DNA from: Ferruginibacter sp.
Lineage (GTDB): Bacteria > Bacteroidota > Bacteroidia > Chitinophagales > Chitinophagaceae
Assembly: GCA_025362235.1 (NCBI GenBank)
Contig: JANYGZ010000098.1
Coordinates: forward strand, 1 to 64,000
Direction of reading: 5' to 3'
Length of the DNA: 64,000 bases
Position 1 is the first letter of the stretch. Each line of letters opens with the position of its first letter. Positions 20,919-30,798 of the stretch are shown here, one piece after another. A model generated the notes under the pieces. That model saw only the letters and a program-made list of their open reading frames with translations. It had not been told where the DNA came from and made no database searches. A program made the position numbers and the translations under genes.

Positions 20919-20944
20919 TAACTAAATTATTTTAGTTAGCTTTG
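20919..20944 (+). promoter_or_regulatory. Operator-like palindrome overlapping -7 box of PDZ gene
   Basis: taactaaa-ttat-tttagtta (20919-20938) overlapping TAGCTTTG (20937-20944). Confidence 0.6.
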
Positions 20945-20979
20945 AACTACTAAATATTTCGTATATCAAAATAACTAAC

Positions 20980-22077
20980 ATGAAAAAAGCATTTGTTACC
21001 ACACTGGTTTTAAGTTGTATCAGCTTCTCGTTTTCTGCAATAGCACAACAAATGGAAGTACATGAACTAAGAGAAAGGCCAGCGATACCAGGAGGGTCAG
21101 AAAAGAATGAGCAGCGGGAAGTCATTATTAGAAGCAATGGCGATAAAGAAATCAGTCTTAAAATAGACATCAATGGCGATACCGTAACCATTAATGGAAA
21201 ACCGCTGGAAGAATTTAAAGAAGAAAACGTTACCATCAACAAAAGAAAAATGATTATCCGTGATGGAAATGATATGATGACTTTTAATTTTGATGGCCCG
21301 AAAGGAATGCCGGAAATGATGGCCCTTGACGCATTAAAGGGAATGAATAGACACGTAATGTCTTCCCGGCCTTTTCTTGGTGTAACTACTGAAAAAGCTA
21401 CAGGCGGTGCAAAAATTGTAGAAATTGCAAAAGGCAGTGCAGCAGAAAAAGCTGGCTTACAAAAAGATGATATTATTACAAAAGTTGGCGACCAGCAGGT
21501 AACGGATGCCGAAAGTCTGGCCAATATTATTTCATCAAAAAAACCAAAAGAGGAAATAAAATTATCTTACCTGCGGCAAAGTAAAAAGAAGGATGCAAAA
21601 ATAATTTTAGGGGAAAGAAAAGAAAACAGGTCAATGAGCTATTCGTTTAAACAACCCAATGTAATGATTCATCCCAATCCCCATATGCAAATAATGCCAA
21701 TGCCGGATGGTAATATGATGTACGATAATTTTAATAGTGACAAATTTAATTTTGGCCCAATGGAAGAAATGGAAGATTTTAAGGGGGGTTTTCCACGTCA
21801 AAAAAGATTGGGTTTAAAAATTCAGGATACAGAAGAAGGCGGTAATGTAAAAATAATTTCAGTAGAAGATTCTTCAGCCGCTCAAAAAGCAGGGCTACAA
21901 AAAGACGATATTATCACAGAAATAAACGGGCAAAAAATAAGTAATACCGATGATGCCCGTGAACAATTACAGGAAGCAGCAGAAAAATCAGCCTACACTA
22001 TCAAAGCCAAAAGAAATGGAATTGATATGAGTTTTGATGTGAAGATTCCTAAAAAACTTAAGACCGCTAATTTATAA
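20980..22077 (+). CDS. Secreted PDZ domain-containing protein (two PDZ domains)
   Basis: FLGVTTEKATGGAKIVEIAKGSAAEKAGLQKDDIITKVGDQQVTDAESL and RLGLKIQDTEEGGNVKIISVEDSSAAQKAGLQKDDIITEINGQKI. Confidence 0.9.
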   Translation: MKKAFVTTLVLSCISFSFSAIAQQMEVHELRERPAIPGGSEKNEQREVIIRSNGDKEISLKIDINGDTVTINGKPLEEFKEENVTINKRKMIIRDGNDMMTFNFDGPKGMPEMMALDALKGMNRHVMSSRPFLGVTTEKATGGAKIVEIAKGSAAEKAGLQKDDIITKVGDQQVTDAESLANIISSKKPKEEIKLSYLRQSKKKDAKIILGERKENRSMSYSFKQPNVMIHPNPHMQIMPMPDGNMMYDNFNSDKFNFGPMEEMEDFKGGFPRQKRLGLKIQDTEEGGNVKIISVEDSSAAQKAGLQKDDIITEINGQKISNTDDAREQLQEAAEKSAYTIKAKRNGIDMSFDVKIPKKLKTANL

Positions 22078-22114
22078 AGAAAAGCCGTCATCAACAACCA
22101 TTTGTCAACAGTAT

Positions 22115-22372
22115 TTAGCTCTTGGCAAATGGTTGTTTGTCTATTGTTGCTATTCTAATTATTGATCCGATAGCACAAATAATAATTACTACTAAAGAAC
22201 CTATTGTGGTTTTATTATAATTGATATACAAAACGATTCCTGCAACTAAAAATCCTATTAACATAAACACCGCAGCATTATTTCGGGAAGGTTTACAGGA
22301 AGCAATTTTCATTAACGGGGCAAACAAATTAGAATATGCTATTAATGATATGCCTATAATTACAGTTGTCAT
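22115..22372 (-). CDS. Small hypothetical membrane protein
   Basis: 85-aa ORF with three hydrophobic segments. Confidence 0.5.
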   Translation of the reverse strand: MTTVIIGISLIAYSNLFAPLMKIASCKPSRNNAAVFMLIGFLVAGIVLYINYNKTTIGSLVVIIICAIGSIIRIATIDKQPFAKS

Positions 22373-22492
22373 AAAAATGTTTTAATGAATATACGATTTT
22401 TGTAGGCTATGATATAGTATTTATCAAGTTATGATGATAAGAAACTTCAAAAGTTCTTAATCTCTCTTTGGAAATAGGGTCAAACTTCTTTG

Positions 22493-22500
22493 TACATTTG
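22493..22500 (+). promoter_or_regulatory. Candidate -7 box for gatB
   Basis: TACATTTG, with TTTG at 22467-22470 as a possible -33 element. Confidence 0.5.
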
Positions 22501-22505
22501 CATCC

Positions 22506-23951
22506 GTGATAAAAAATGATAAATACCAGGTAGTGATTGGCCTGGAAGTACATGCACAGCTGCTGACCCAAAGCAAATTATTTTGTGGGGATAGTGCTGC
22601 TTTTGGTGCGGCCCCCAATACGCATATCAGCCCTATAACATTGGCACATCCCGGAACCTTACCAAAAATGAACCGGAAGGCTATTGAGTATGCCGTAAAA
22701 CTGGGCCTTGCCCTGCATTGTGATATTGAGCAGAAAAATTATTTTGCCCGTAAAAATTATTTTTATCCTGATCTGCCAAAAGGATACCAGGTTAGTCAGC
22801 ATACTACACCCATTTGCAAAAACGGTACAGTTAGAATTAAAGTAGACAATACCGAACGGCATATAAAACTGAACCGTATTCATATGGAAGAAGATGCAGG
22901 CAAAAGCCTGCATGATGTAGATGAGTTGTATACAGCAATTGATTTAAACCGTGCCGGAGTTCCGTTGCTGGAAATTGTAAGTGAACCAGACCTGCATAGC
23001 AGCGAAGAAGCTTTTGCTTATGTAACAGAATTGCGCCGCCTTGTCCGCTGGTTAAATATTTGTGATGGTAATATGGAAGAAGGGAGCATGCGTTGCGATG
23101 CCAATATATCTATCCGTTTAAAAGGTGCAACCGCATTAGGTACCAGGGTTGAAGTAAAAAACCTTAACAGCATCCGCAATGTAAAAAGGGCTATTGATGT
23201 GGAAGTAAACCGCTTGATCGATATTGTAGAAAGTGGTGAAAAAGTATTACAGCAAACAAGAAGTTATGATGCAGATACCAACACTACCTTTTCGTTACGT
23301 AGTAAAGAAGAGGCAGATGATTATCGTTATTTTGCTGACCCAGATCTTACTCCTTTTAACATTACTGATGAATTTTTACAAACTATAAAATCATCACTTC
23401 CCGCATTGCCGGAAGAGCTGGAAATAAAATATAAAAACGTATTTAAACTGCCCGATTATGATGCACAGGTTATTTGCGGCGACAAATCACTGGTAGATTT
23501 TTTTGAGGGCATGGTACAACATACCACCAATTACAAAGCAGCAGTTAACTGGCTAATGGGGCCTGTAAAATCTTATCTGAACGACAGGGGTATAGACATT
23601 GGTTCCTTTCCATTATCGCCTGAAAAAATAAGTGTATTAATTCAATTGGTAGATGATGGCAAAGTAAATTTCAGTATTGCCTCCTCAAAAATATTTGTTG
23701 CATTATTGGTATCGCCTAAAAAAACACCTCTACAAATTGCCACAGAACTTAACCTATTGCAGGAAAGCGATAGCGCCCCTGTGGCAGCATGGGTAGATGA
23801 AGTAATTGCAAAAATGCCCGATAAGGTAAAAGAATACAAAGGCGGCAAAAAAGGCCTGATAGGTTTATTTGTTGGGGAAGTAAAAAAACTAAGCAAGGGA
23901 AAAGCCGACATGAACCTTGTAAATAAATTATTGGAAGAAAAATTAAGTTAA
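22506..23951 (+). CDS. gatB: Asp-tRNA(Asn)/Glu-tRNA(Gln) amidotransferase subunit B (GTG start)
   Basis: YQVVIGLEVHAQLLTQSKLFCGD...GSMRCDANISIRLKG...VEVKNLNSIRNVKRAI. Confidence 0.97.
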   Translation: MIKNDKYQVVIGLEVHAQLLTQSKLFCGDSAAFGAAPNTHISPITLAHPGTLPKMNRKAIEYAVKLGLALHCDIEQKNYFARKNYFYPDLPKGYQVSQHTTPICKNGTVRIKVDNTERHIKLNRIHMEEDAGKSLHDVDELYTAIDLNRAGVPLLEIVSEPDLHSSEEAFAYVTELRRLVRWLNICDGNMEEGSMRCDANISIRLKGATALGTRVEVKNLNSIRNVKRAIDVEVNRLIDIVESGEKVLQQTRSYDADTNTTFSLRSKEEADDYRYFADPDLTPFNITDEFLQTIKSSLPALPEELEIKYKNVFKLPDYDAQVICGDKSLVDFFEGMVQHTTNYKAAVNWLMGPVKSYLNDRGIDIGSFPLSPEKISVLIQLVDDGKVNFSIASSKIFVALLVSPKKTPLQIATELNLLQESDSAPVAAWVDEVIAKMPDKVKEYKGGKKGLIGLFVGEVKKLSKGKADMNLVNKLLEEKLS

Positions 23952-23959
23952 CGATCCAT

Positions 23960-25087
23960 ATGAAAAAATTATTTGCAATTATATTGTGTGCAGCCGTTTT
24001 AGCCTCGTGTAAAAATGCTGGAAATACTATAGGAAAATTTACTGTAAACGGTCAAATAAAAAATGCTCCCGACCAAAAAATATATTTGGAAGAATTATTT
24101 TTTAGTGATAAAAACCCCGTGGTGTTAGATACAGCTGAAGTAAAAAACGGACAGTTTACGCTTACTGCAACAGCGCCGGAAGAAGGACTCTATCGTTTAA
24201 GAATGGAAAAGGACAGTGTTTTTTTTATCCTTATCAATGATAAAGCTGATCTGGATTTTACGGCAGATTATGATAAATTGTCCATTGAAAATGCCTCTGT
24301 TAATTCAGCAGCAAATGCTTCTATAAAAAAATTCATTGTCGGTATCCGGTCACAAAGAATTGCACTTGAAACAGAATCTGCTGCAACAGAACAATCGGCC
24401 GCTTCCGGTGCTACAGATAGTGCGGTGATGGTAGCAAAAGAAGTGTCTAAACAAAGGGAAGACGCCTATAAAAAATATATTCTTAATTATATGGATACTA
24501 CCAAAGATGCTGTTGTCGCTTTATTTGCGCTAGGGTATTCACGTGATATAGAAACAGCAAAGCTGGAAAAATCAATTAACAGTTTACCAAAACGTTTTCC
24601 CAATCATCTTGCTTTAAATGGACTTGTAGCGCAATACAACCAGATGATTGCCCAATACAACGCCAAACCACACGAAGGCGGCATGGCACCTGATATCAAT
24701 ATGCCTGATACAAGTGGTAAAGCTTTTTCACTGAGTATGTTAAAGGGCAAGTATGTGCTGGTTGATTTTTGGGCAAGCTGGTGCGGCCCCTGCCGTGGCG
24801 AAAATCCTAATGTTGTAAAGGCATACAATTTATTTAAGGATAAAAATTTTACCATACTGGGGGTATCACTTGACCAGGACAAACAGAAATGGGTAGACGC
24901 AATTAAGTCAGATAGTTTAAACTGGCACCATATCAGTGATTTAAAATACTGGAACAGCGCTGCAGTAGCTTTGTATGGTTTTGAAGGCATTCCTTTTAAT
25001 GTACTGGTTAATCCTGAGGGAAAGATTGTTGCGATGAATTTAAGAGGCCCAGCATTGGAAAGTAAGTTACAGGAAGTATTGAAATAA
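23960..25087 (+). CDS. TlpA-family thiol-disulfide oxidoreductase with N-terminal DUF4369-like domain
   Basis: Lipoprotein signal; GKYVLVDFWASWCGPCRGENPNVVKAYNLFKDKNFTILGVSLD. Confidence 0.92.
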   Translation: MKKLFAIILCAAVLASCKNAGNTIGKFTVNGQIKNAPDQKIYLEELFFSDKNPVVLDTAEVKNGQFTLTATAPEEGLYRLRMEKDSVFFILINDKADLDFTADYDKLSIENASVNSAANASIKKFIVGIRSQRIALETESAATEQSAASGATDSAVMVAKEVSKQREDAYKKYILNYMDTTKDAVVALFALGYSRDIETAKLEKSINSLPKRFPNHLALNGLVAQYNQMIAQYNAKPHEGGMAPDINMPDTSGKAFSLSMLKGKYVLVDFWASWCGPCRGENPNVVKAYNLFKDKNFTILGVSLDQDKQKWVDAIKSDSLNWHHISDLKYWNSAAVALYGFEGIPFNVLVNPEGKIVAMNLRGPALESKLQEVLK

Positions 25088-25268
25088 CCTGCGCTGCTGT
25101 TGCTGCGTTTTTAATTATTTTCAACGGCTGTTATTTACATAAACTGCTATATTCAGGGAGCCGTTATTATAGTATTATTGACCGGCCTGTATAAAATGAA
25201 CCTTAATAGTAAATGGTCTTATGTTAGGCGCAAGCAGTTGGCCATTTCATCAAATCGAGCTTTTTATT

Positions 25269-25276
25269 TATCTTTG
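25269..25276 (+). promoter_or_regulatory. Candidate -7 box of toxin-antitoxin operon
   Basis: TATCTTTG, 20 bp before the antitoxin ATG. Confidence 0.5.
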
Positions 25277-25296
25277 AAACACTTAAATAATATTAA

Positions 25297-25530
25297 ATGA
25301 GTACAGCTAATTTAAAAATTGACCTAATCAATAAAATAACCCAATTGAAAGAAAGTTATGTGATTGAAGAAATCAACCGACTATTAGACTTTGAACTGGA
25401 AAAAGGTATTTTTAAGTTAACTTCAAAGCAACATGCCAGAATTTTGGAGGCTAAAGAAGAATATAAAACAGGTAAAGTCTTGTCAGAAAATGAAGCTAAC
25501 AAACAAATTCAAGAATGGCTTACCAAATAG
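25297..25530 (+). CDS. Antitoxin-like protein
   Basis: Small acidic ORF overlapping a RelE/ParE-like toxin gene by 16 bp. Confidence 0.7.
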   Translation: MSTANLKIDLINKITQLKESYVIEEINRLLDFELEKGIFKLTSKQHARILEAKEEYKTGKVLSENEANKQIQEWLTK

Positions 25531-25811
25531 TATGGACTGAGAAAGCGAATATTGAAAGACAACATATTCTTGAATTTTGGGCAGAGAATAATAAATCCAA
25601 AGTTTACAGTTTAAAATTAAACAAACTATTTATCTCTACAATTCGAGACCTTTCCAAGAGACCTGACATTGGCAGGAAAACTGAGTTTGAAAACGTTCGG
25701 GTAAAAATTGTTCGTGACTATCTAATTTTCTACGAAATTATAAAAAAGGAGATACTTATTTTATCTGTTTGGGATGGAAGAAGAGATAAAATGAATTTCA
25801 AAATACGATAG
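25515..25811 (+). CDS. RelE/ParE superfamily toxin
   Basis: MAYQIVWTEKANIERQHILEFWAENN...LSKRPDIGRKTEFENVRVKIVRDYLIFYEIIKKEILILSVWDGRRD. Confidence 0.88.
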   Translation: MAYQIVWTEKANIERQHILEFWAENNKSKVYSLKLNKLFISTIRDLSKRPDIGRKTEFENVRVKIVRDYLIFYEIIKKEILILSVWDGRRDKMNFKIR

Positions 25812-25989
25812 CCTGCGCACTCTAAATTTTTTTTAAGCAACCTTATTCAGGATTATCATTATTAACAACTTTTTTCATGACGGGGCATTCTGCCTAATCC
25901 TAATAAATAATCCAATATTTATTATACAATGTTTATGAAAAACACAGGTAAAGAAAATACATCAGGACAGCAATTCAGGTTTCATTATA

Positions 25990-27414
25990 CTAATACTTTT
26001 TCTTAGGCTCCTTTACTAATGAAGTGTCACCGGAAAGTAATGGAACAAAATAACCACCAGTATCAATAATGGTTTTTTTAAAAATAGTTTGTAAAGTTTT
26101 CCAGTCTTTTGAAGTACACCCTGTTTGATAGAGAAAAAGTGATTGCAGTTTATTCAATCCTTTTAGTTGTGTAATGGCCGCCGCTGTTACTTTTGTGCCA
26201 ACCAGGTTTAAACTTTGTAAATTGTTATTTGCTGCTAACATAGGCATCCCTTTATCTGTAATAAAAGTATTCGAAAGATCAAGCCTGGTAAGGTTTGTTA
26301 ATTGTGAAATGCTTGCTAAAGCCCCATCATTAATATTTGTGTTGTGTAATTTCAGCCAGATGAGTTGTTGTTTTAATTGCAGCAATAATTGCAGGTCTGT
26401 TTTATCAACTATGCTGTCAGTTACAAAATTTGCCTGAAGGTAATTGGTGTTTTGTGCTACGGGCAACACAACAATATTGTGTGTTTTTAATTGTTCAATT
26501 ATTTTTTCATCTGCTTTTGCAACAGGGGCCGAAGGTATATCTGTTCTTTGTTTTTGTATAATTGCCAGTGTTTGCAATGCAGTTAAAAAAATTTTTATCT
26601 TATCGGTCTGAGCTAACTCTTTTACCTTTTTTTGTGCATCAGCATTATTCATGATCCACCAATGCAGCAGTTTTATTTGGCTTTCTGTTGGCTGTGGTTT
26701 TTCTTTTGGCGGCATGTGGTGTTCATTGTCTGTCGGCAACAGCAAACGCTTTATCATTTCACTTTCATCTGCATTGCCCGGTATTATTATTTTACCGTCT
26801 TTTCCACCCTTCATCAACAGGTTTATTTCATCCATACGTAAGCCACCTTTTTGCTTGTTGGCATTGTGGCAACTGTAACACCTGGTTTGTAAAATAGGCG
26901 TAATAATATCTGTATAAACAACTGCCTCCTGCACGTTTGCAATTGGTTTTATAGTTGTATTGGTAACACTGTCTGTGGTAAATATTTCTTTAAATGGCTT
27001 TGTTAAATAATCTGAACCATGCGTTAAAGAGCCGCCTAAATGCCCTGTAACCATTAGCATTAATAATAATGCAATCGATAGCAATTTTTTATTAACAGCA
27101 AAAGCCGGGTTCTTTTCTTTAGCATATAACATCAATGAAAACAATGCTACTCCAATGCCCATCCACATATGCCAGCTAACGAGTGATTTGTCATAATCAT
27201 CACTGATAGATAAGAGGTAACCTGTAATACAGGATGCAAATGCAGTAAACGAACCTGCCAGTAAAATAACTGGTATTGCCGGTGTTAAGGATGCATATTT
27301 ATTTTTGTGGCTCATCCATTGAAGCACCAATCCAATCAGCAAAATACCCAACGGTAAATGCACCAACAGCGGATGAAAATGACCAAGAAATTCAATAACG
27401 GACAATACTCTCAA
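25990..27414 (-). CDS. Membrane protein with DUF2231-like domain, planctomycete-type cytochrome c domain and leucine-rich repeats
   Basis: HFHPLLVHLPLGILLIGLVL; CYSCHNANKQKGGLRMDEINLLMKGGKDG; LTNLTRLDLSNTFITDKGMPMLAANNNLQSLNLVGTKV. Confidence 0.85.
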   Translation of the reverse strand: MRVLSVIEFLGHFHPLLVHLPLGILLIGLVLQWMSHKNKYASLTPAIPVILLAGSFTAFASCITGYLLSISDDYDKSLVSWHMWMGIGVALFSLMLYAKEKNPAFAVNKKLLSIALLLMLMVTGHLGGSLTHGSDYLTKPFKEIFTTDSVTNTTIKPIANVQEAVVYTDIITPILQTRCYSCHNANKQKGGLRMDEINLLMKGGKDGKIIIPGNADESEMIKRLLLPTDNEHHMPPKEKPQPTESQIKLLHWWIMNNADAQKKVKELAQTDKIKIFLTALQTLAIIQKQRTDIPSAPVAKADEKIIEQLKTHNIVVLPVAQNTNYLQANFVTDSIVDKTDLQLLLQLKQQLIWLKLHNTNINDGALASISQLTNLTRLDLSNTFITDKGMPMLAANNNLQSLNLVGTKVTAAAITQLKGLNKLQSLFLYQTGCTSKDWKTLQTIFKKTIIDTGGYFVPLLSGDTSLVKEPKKKY

Positions 27415-27495
27415 GAAATAGAATTTTTACTATTTAACCAATTTTTAAAACCCAATTCGCTTCAATCTCCAACATTTCCATCTCCTTCGGAGAGG

Positions 27496-28437
27496 TTAGG
27501 CGGGGCTATACCTTTTTCTCAATAAATGCATCATGTATACATTAATAGCCCATTGATCTGCCAATGGCTGATGGGTGTAAGGAATGGTGGGCATATAATC
27601 GGGTGGGCCAAATTCAGTTAATACCGTAAGTACTTCACCCTTTTGTTTTTTTATGGCAACGACGGCATCCCACCAAGCAAAATGTGCTTTTACTGCATCC
27701 TCCCATTCAGGAGCCCTCGGGTCGCTTACCTGCGGTCCTTCTGCATGGCCAATGCGGGCATGTAAATGATCGGTTCTTTGTATGGCAAGATTTACTGTTT
27801 CCTGCTGATCTGCCAACAAACTTTCGCTTACATTGCACCAATGCGATATATCCAGTGTAATTCTAAGTTCGGGTATTTGTTGCATAAAATTTTTAGCTAT
27901 TGGTGCTGCGAAAAGCATCCTTGAACGGTGTGTTTCGTGACAAATTTTTATACCAGTATCTTTTGCGAGGCCCAATGTAAAATCAATGATGGCTTTGTTT
28001 TCTTCGTAAGTAAAATAATCTTTGCCACTGTGGCAATTGATGTACAACGGGCGTTGATTTTTATTGGTAGCTGCAGCAGTGATCATTTGTTTAAAACTGG
28101 TAACATGTTCTGCATAATTGCTTTGATGCCCGGCGGTAAGAAAACCTACTTCCAGTGTATATTTTTTGAGTGCCATAAAAAGTTCATCGGCATCTTTTTG
28201 CGCAGTGGGCCACCATATTTCAATACCATCATAGCCTTCTTCTTTTACTTTGGCACAGTAAGCGTCTATGGTTCCCTGGTAGCCCCAATTGGTAGCCAGC
28301 ACTTTTAATTGAAAGCCTGTATTCATTTGATTGTTTTTTTGTGGTGATGCAAATACATCCAGTGATGCCAGCAATAAGGCGGTAGTGGCAGATGTGCTTG
28401 TTCGTAAAAAATTTCTTCTGTTAAATAACATAGTCAA
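27496..28437 (-). CDS. Sugar phosphate isomerase/epimerase (TIM barrel)
   Basis: Tat-like RRNFLRTSTSATTALLLASLDVFA; EEGYDGIEIWWP; GIKICHETHRSRMLFAAPIAKNFMQQIPELRITLDISHWC. Confidence 0.85.
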   Translation of the reverse strand: MTMLFNRRNFLRTSTSATTALLLASLDVFASPQKNNQMNTGFQLKVLATNWGYQGTIDAYCAKVKEEGYDGIEIWWPTAQKDADELFMALKKYTLEVGFLTAGHQSNYAEHVTSFKQMITAAATNKNQRPLYINCHSGKDYFTYEENKAIIDFTLGLAKDTGIKICHETHRSRMLFAAPIAKNFMQQIPELRITLDISHWCNVSESLLADQQETVNLAIQRTDHLHARIGHAEGPQVSDPRAPEWEDAVKAHFAWWDAVVAIKKQKGEVLTVLTEFGPPDYMPTIPYTHQPLADQWAINVYMMHLLRKRYSPA

Positions 28438-28570
28438 TGGTCAATGGCGTGTTGTCAATAAAGTTAGGGTAGTTATTTTATATGATATGCCAGGGCCAGT
28501 TTGATTGATGAAATTTTTAAATTATTTACTTACATTATTAATCATCATTACCTATTGACCATTCACTACA

Positions 28571-30079
28571 TTAAGTCAAAATATCTGTAATTATTTTTCC
28601 CCTTGTATCCGTTAACCTAAAGGGTCTTCCCTGGAACTCGTAAGTAAATTTTTCATGATCAAAACCCAACTGGTTTAATATGGTGGCCTGTATATCAAAT
28701 GGCTCTACTTTACCACTAATGGCGCTATACCCTATCTCATCAGTTTCGCCATACGAAAAACCTTTTTTAATACCAGCCCCGGCCATCCACATCGTAAATG
28801 CTTCTGTATGATGGTCCCTGCCCTTATAAGGATTTTGTTTGCCCTCCCTGTTTTCCGCCATGGGTGTCCTGCCAAATTCTCCACCCCATACTACCAGCGT
28901 TTCTTCCAGCAGGCCACGTTGCTTTAAATCGAGTATCAGTGCGGTAATGCATTTATCAACCGAGCGGCATTTATTGATAAAGCCAAGGTCAATAGCAAGG
29001 CTTGCTTCGGTGCCATGACTGTCCCAACCCCAGTCGAATAACTGCACAAAGCGTACACCTTTTTCAACCAGTTTCCTTGCTAACAAAACATTGTTGGCAA
29101 AAGATCCCTGGCCAGGTTTGGTGCCATACATTTCATGAATATAAGCAGGTTCATTACTGATATCCATTACCTCCGGTGCGGCAATCTGCATTTTAAAAGC
29201 CATTTCATATTGCGAAATACGGGAAAGGATTTCAGGGTCGTTGTAGGCTTTATATTCTTCTGCATTTACCTCGTTAATGGCATCAATACTTGCCTTGCGT
29301 AAATCCCTGTTCATTCCTTCGGGGTCTTTTATAAACAGTACGGGATCGCCTTCGCTGCGGCATTGAACACCCTGGTACACACTTGGTAAAAAGCCACTGC
29401 CCCAAACACTTTTACCTGCATCGGGGTTTTTGCCGCCACTGGTCAACACTACAAAGCCGGGCAGGTTTTGATTTTCTGTTCCCAGCCCATAGGTTGCCCA
29501 GGAACCTAAACTTGGCCGGCCTAAGCGGGCAGAACCAGTATGCACCATCAGTTGTGCAGGAGCATGGTTAAACTGGTCGGTTGTTACCGCTTTTAAAAAA
29601 CTAAGCTCATCAACAATACTTGCCAAATGCGGCATATTTTCGCTTACCCATGTACGTGAGTTTCCGTATTTTGCAAATTTTGCCTGAGGCCCCAGCATTT
29701 TTGGAACACCTCTTATAAAGGCAAATTTTTTCCCTTCCAATAAAGATGGGGGACAATCCTGTCCATCCATTTTCATCAGCTCGGGTTTGTAATCAAAAAG
29801 TTCCAGTTGTGAAGGTGCACCAGCCATGTGCAGGTAAATAACACTTTTTGCCCTTGCTGCAAATGGAGGCAGTTTGGGCATCAGCGGATGAGCAGGGTCA
29901 AAAGCAATACTGTTCGATGGACTAGGTGAATTAGTACAACTGCCAAACATAGAACCAAAAGCAAGTACACCCAAACCCATGGCACTTTCTTTTAAAAAGT
30001 GCCGACGTGTTTGCATAGTTATCACGGCCCTTTCTGCTTCTTTCAGCAACCGTTGGTTATGTAATTCTTTTTGTGTCAT
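28571..30079 (-). CDS. DUF1501 domain-containing protein
   Basis: RRHFLKESAMGLGVLAFGSMFGSC; AKSVIYLHMAGAPSQLELFDYKPEL; VVWGGEFGRTPMAENREG...GRDHHTEAFTMWMAGAGIK. Confidence 0.93.
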   Translation of the reverse strand: MTQKELHNQRLLKEAERAVITMQTRRHFLKESAMGLGVLAFGSMFGSCTNSPSPSNSIAFDPAHPLMPKLPPFAARAKSVIYLHMAGAPSQLELFDYKPELMKMDGQDCPPSLLEGKKFAFIRGVPKMLGPQAKFAKYGNSRTWVSENMPHLASIVDELSFLKAVTTDQFNHAPAQLMVHTGSARLGRPSLGSWATYGLGTENQNLPGFVVLTSGGKNPDAGKSVWGSGFLPSVYQGVQCRSEGDPVLFIKDPEGMNRDLRKASIDAINEVNAEEYKAYNDPEILSRISQYEMAFKMQIAAPEVMDISNEPAYIHEMYGTKPGQGSFANNVLLARKLVEKGVRFVQLFDWGWDSHGTEASLAIDLGFINKCRSVDKCITALILDLKQRGLLEETLVVWGGEFGRTPMAENREGKQNPYKGRDHHTEAFTMWMAGAGIKKGFSYGETDEIGYSAISGKVEPFDIQATILNQLGFDHEKFTYEFQGRPFRLTDTRGKIITDILT

Positions 30080-30124
30080 AAATATATGTATGTTCCGGGG
30101 TTTTACTAATAAATTATTGCTTGT

Positions 30125-30676
30125 TCATGCTTTATTACCTTCATCACCCGGTTTAAAACCTATCATTGTTCTTTTTACTTTTGGGGCATCAAGCAATAGT
30201 TTTAAAGCTTCAAATACTACGGCTATATCCTGTTTGTTTTCTGATACATCTTTTTCCAATTTTTCGAGTTTCAATAAAATATCTTTATTTGTTAATAGCA
30301 GTTCCCGTATTTTAGTAAATATCCTTATGATTTGAATATTTACCTGGATTGCAACCGGGCTATTTAATACACTTGACAGCATTGCCACCCCTTGTTCGGT
30401 AAAAGCATATGGTAATTTTCTTCTGCCTCCCCAACTTGAAGTCGCAAATTGCGACTTCAAGTTTTCAAACTCTTGTATAGTTAATTGAAACATGAAATCC
30501 TCCGGAAACCTTTCTGAATTTCTTTTCACCTGTTCATTTAATCTTTTTGTTTCTACCTGGTAAAGTTCAGCTATTTCCTCATCCAGCATAACTTTTTGAC
30601 CACGAATCAAATATATTTTGCTCAATAAAACTTCTTCCGGAATCATTAATTGTATTTGCTTTTTAACCTTCGCCAT
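30125..30676 (-). CDS. ORF6N domain-containing DNA-binding protein (start may be 30676 or 30724)
   Basis: IRGQKVMLDEEIAELYQVETKRLNEQVKRNSERFPEDFMFQLT...LPYAFTEQGVAMLSSVLNSPVAIQVNIQIIRIF. The track ORF to 30724 reads through an upstream palindrome. Confidence 0.9.
   Translation of the reverse strand: MAKVKKQIQLMIPEEVLLSKIYLIRGQKVMLDEEIAELYQVETKRLNEQVKRNSERFPEDFMFQLTIQEFENLKSQFATSSWGGRRKLPYAFTEQGVAMLSSVLNSPVAIQVNIQIIRIFTKIRELLLTNKDILLKLEKLEKDVSENKQDIAVVFEALKLLLDAPKVKRTMIGFKPGDEGNKA
30433..30463. repeat. 31-bp perfect palindrome inside second ORF6N CDS
   Basis: aacttgaagtcgcaa-a-ttgcgacttcaagtt. Confidence 0.97.
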
Positions 30677-30694
30677 ATCCAACTTTTTATCGAT

Positions 30695-30729
30695 TAAGTT
30701 TGAGGTCACAAATTGTGACTTCAAACTTA
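30695..30729. repeat. 35-bp palindrome (1 mismatch) at 5' end of second ORF6N gene
   Basis: taagtttgaggtcacaa-a-ttgtgacttcaaactta. Confidence 0.95.
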
Positions 30730-30798
30730 TTTTGTTTTGGGAAATTGTGTATCACAATTTTTGACATAAAGTGATTTAAATTTAATAGTGTAGAATCT

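Noticed and set aside
20922-21524. 200-aa - strand ORF opposite the PDZ gene
   Set aside because: Overlaps a supported CDS and its promoter; low-complexity S/F/I-rich composition.
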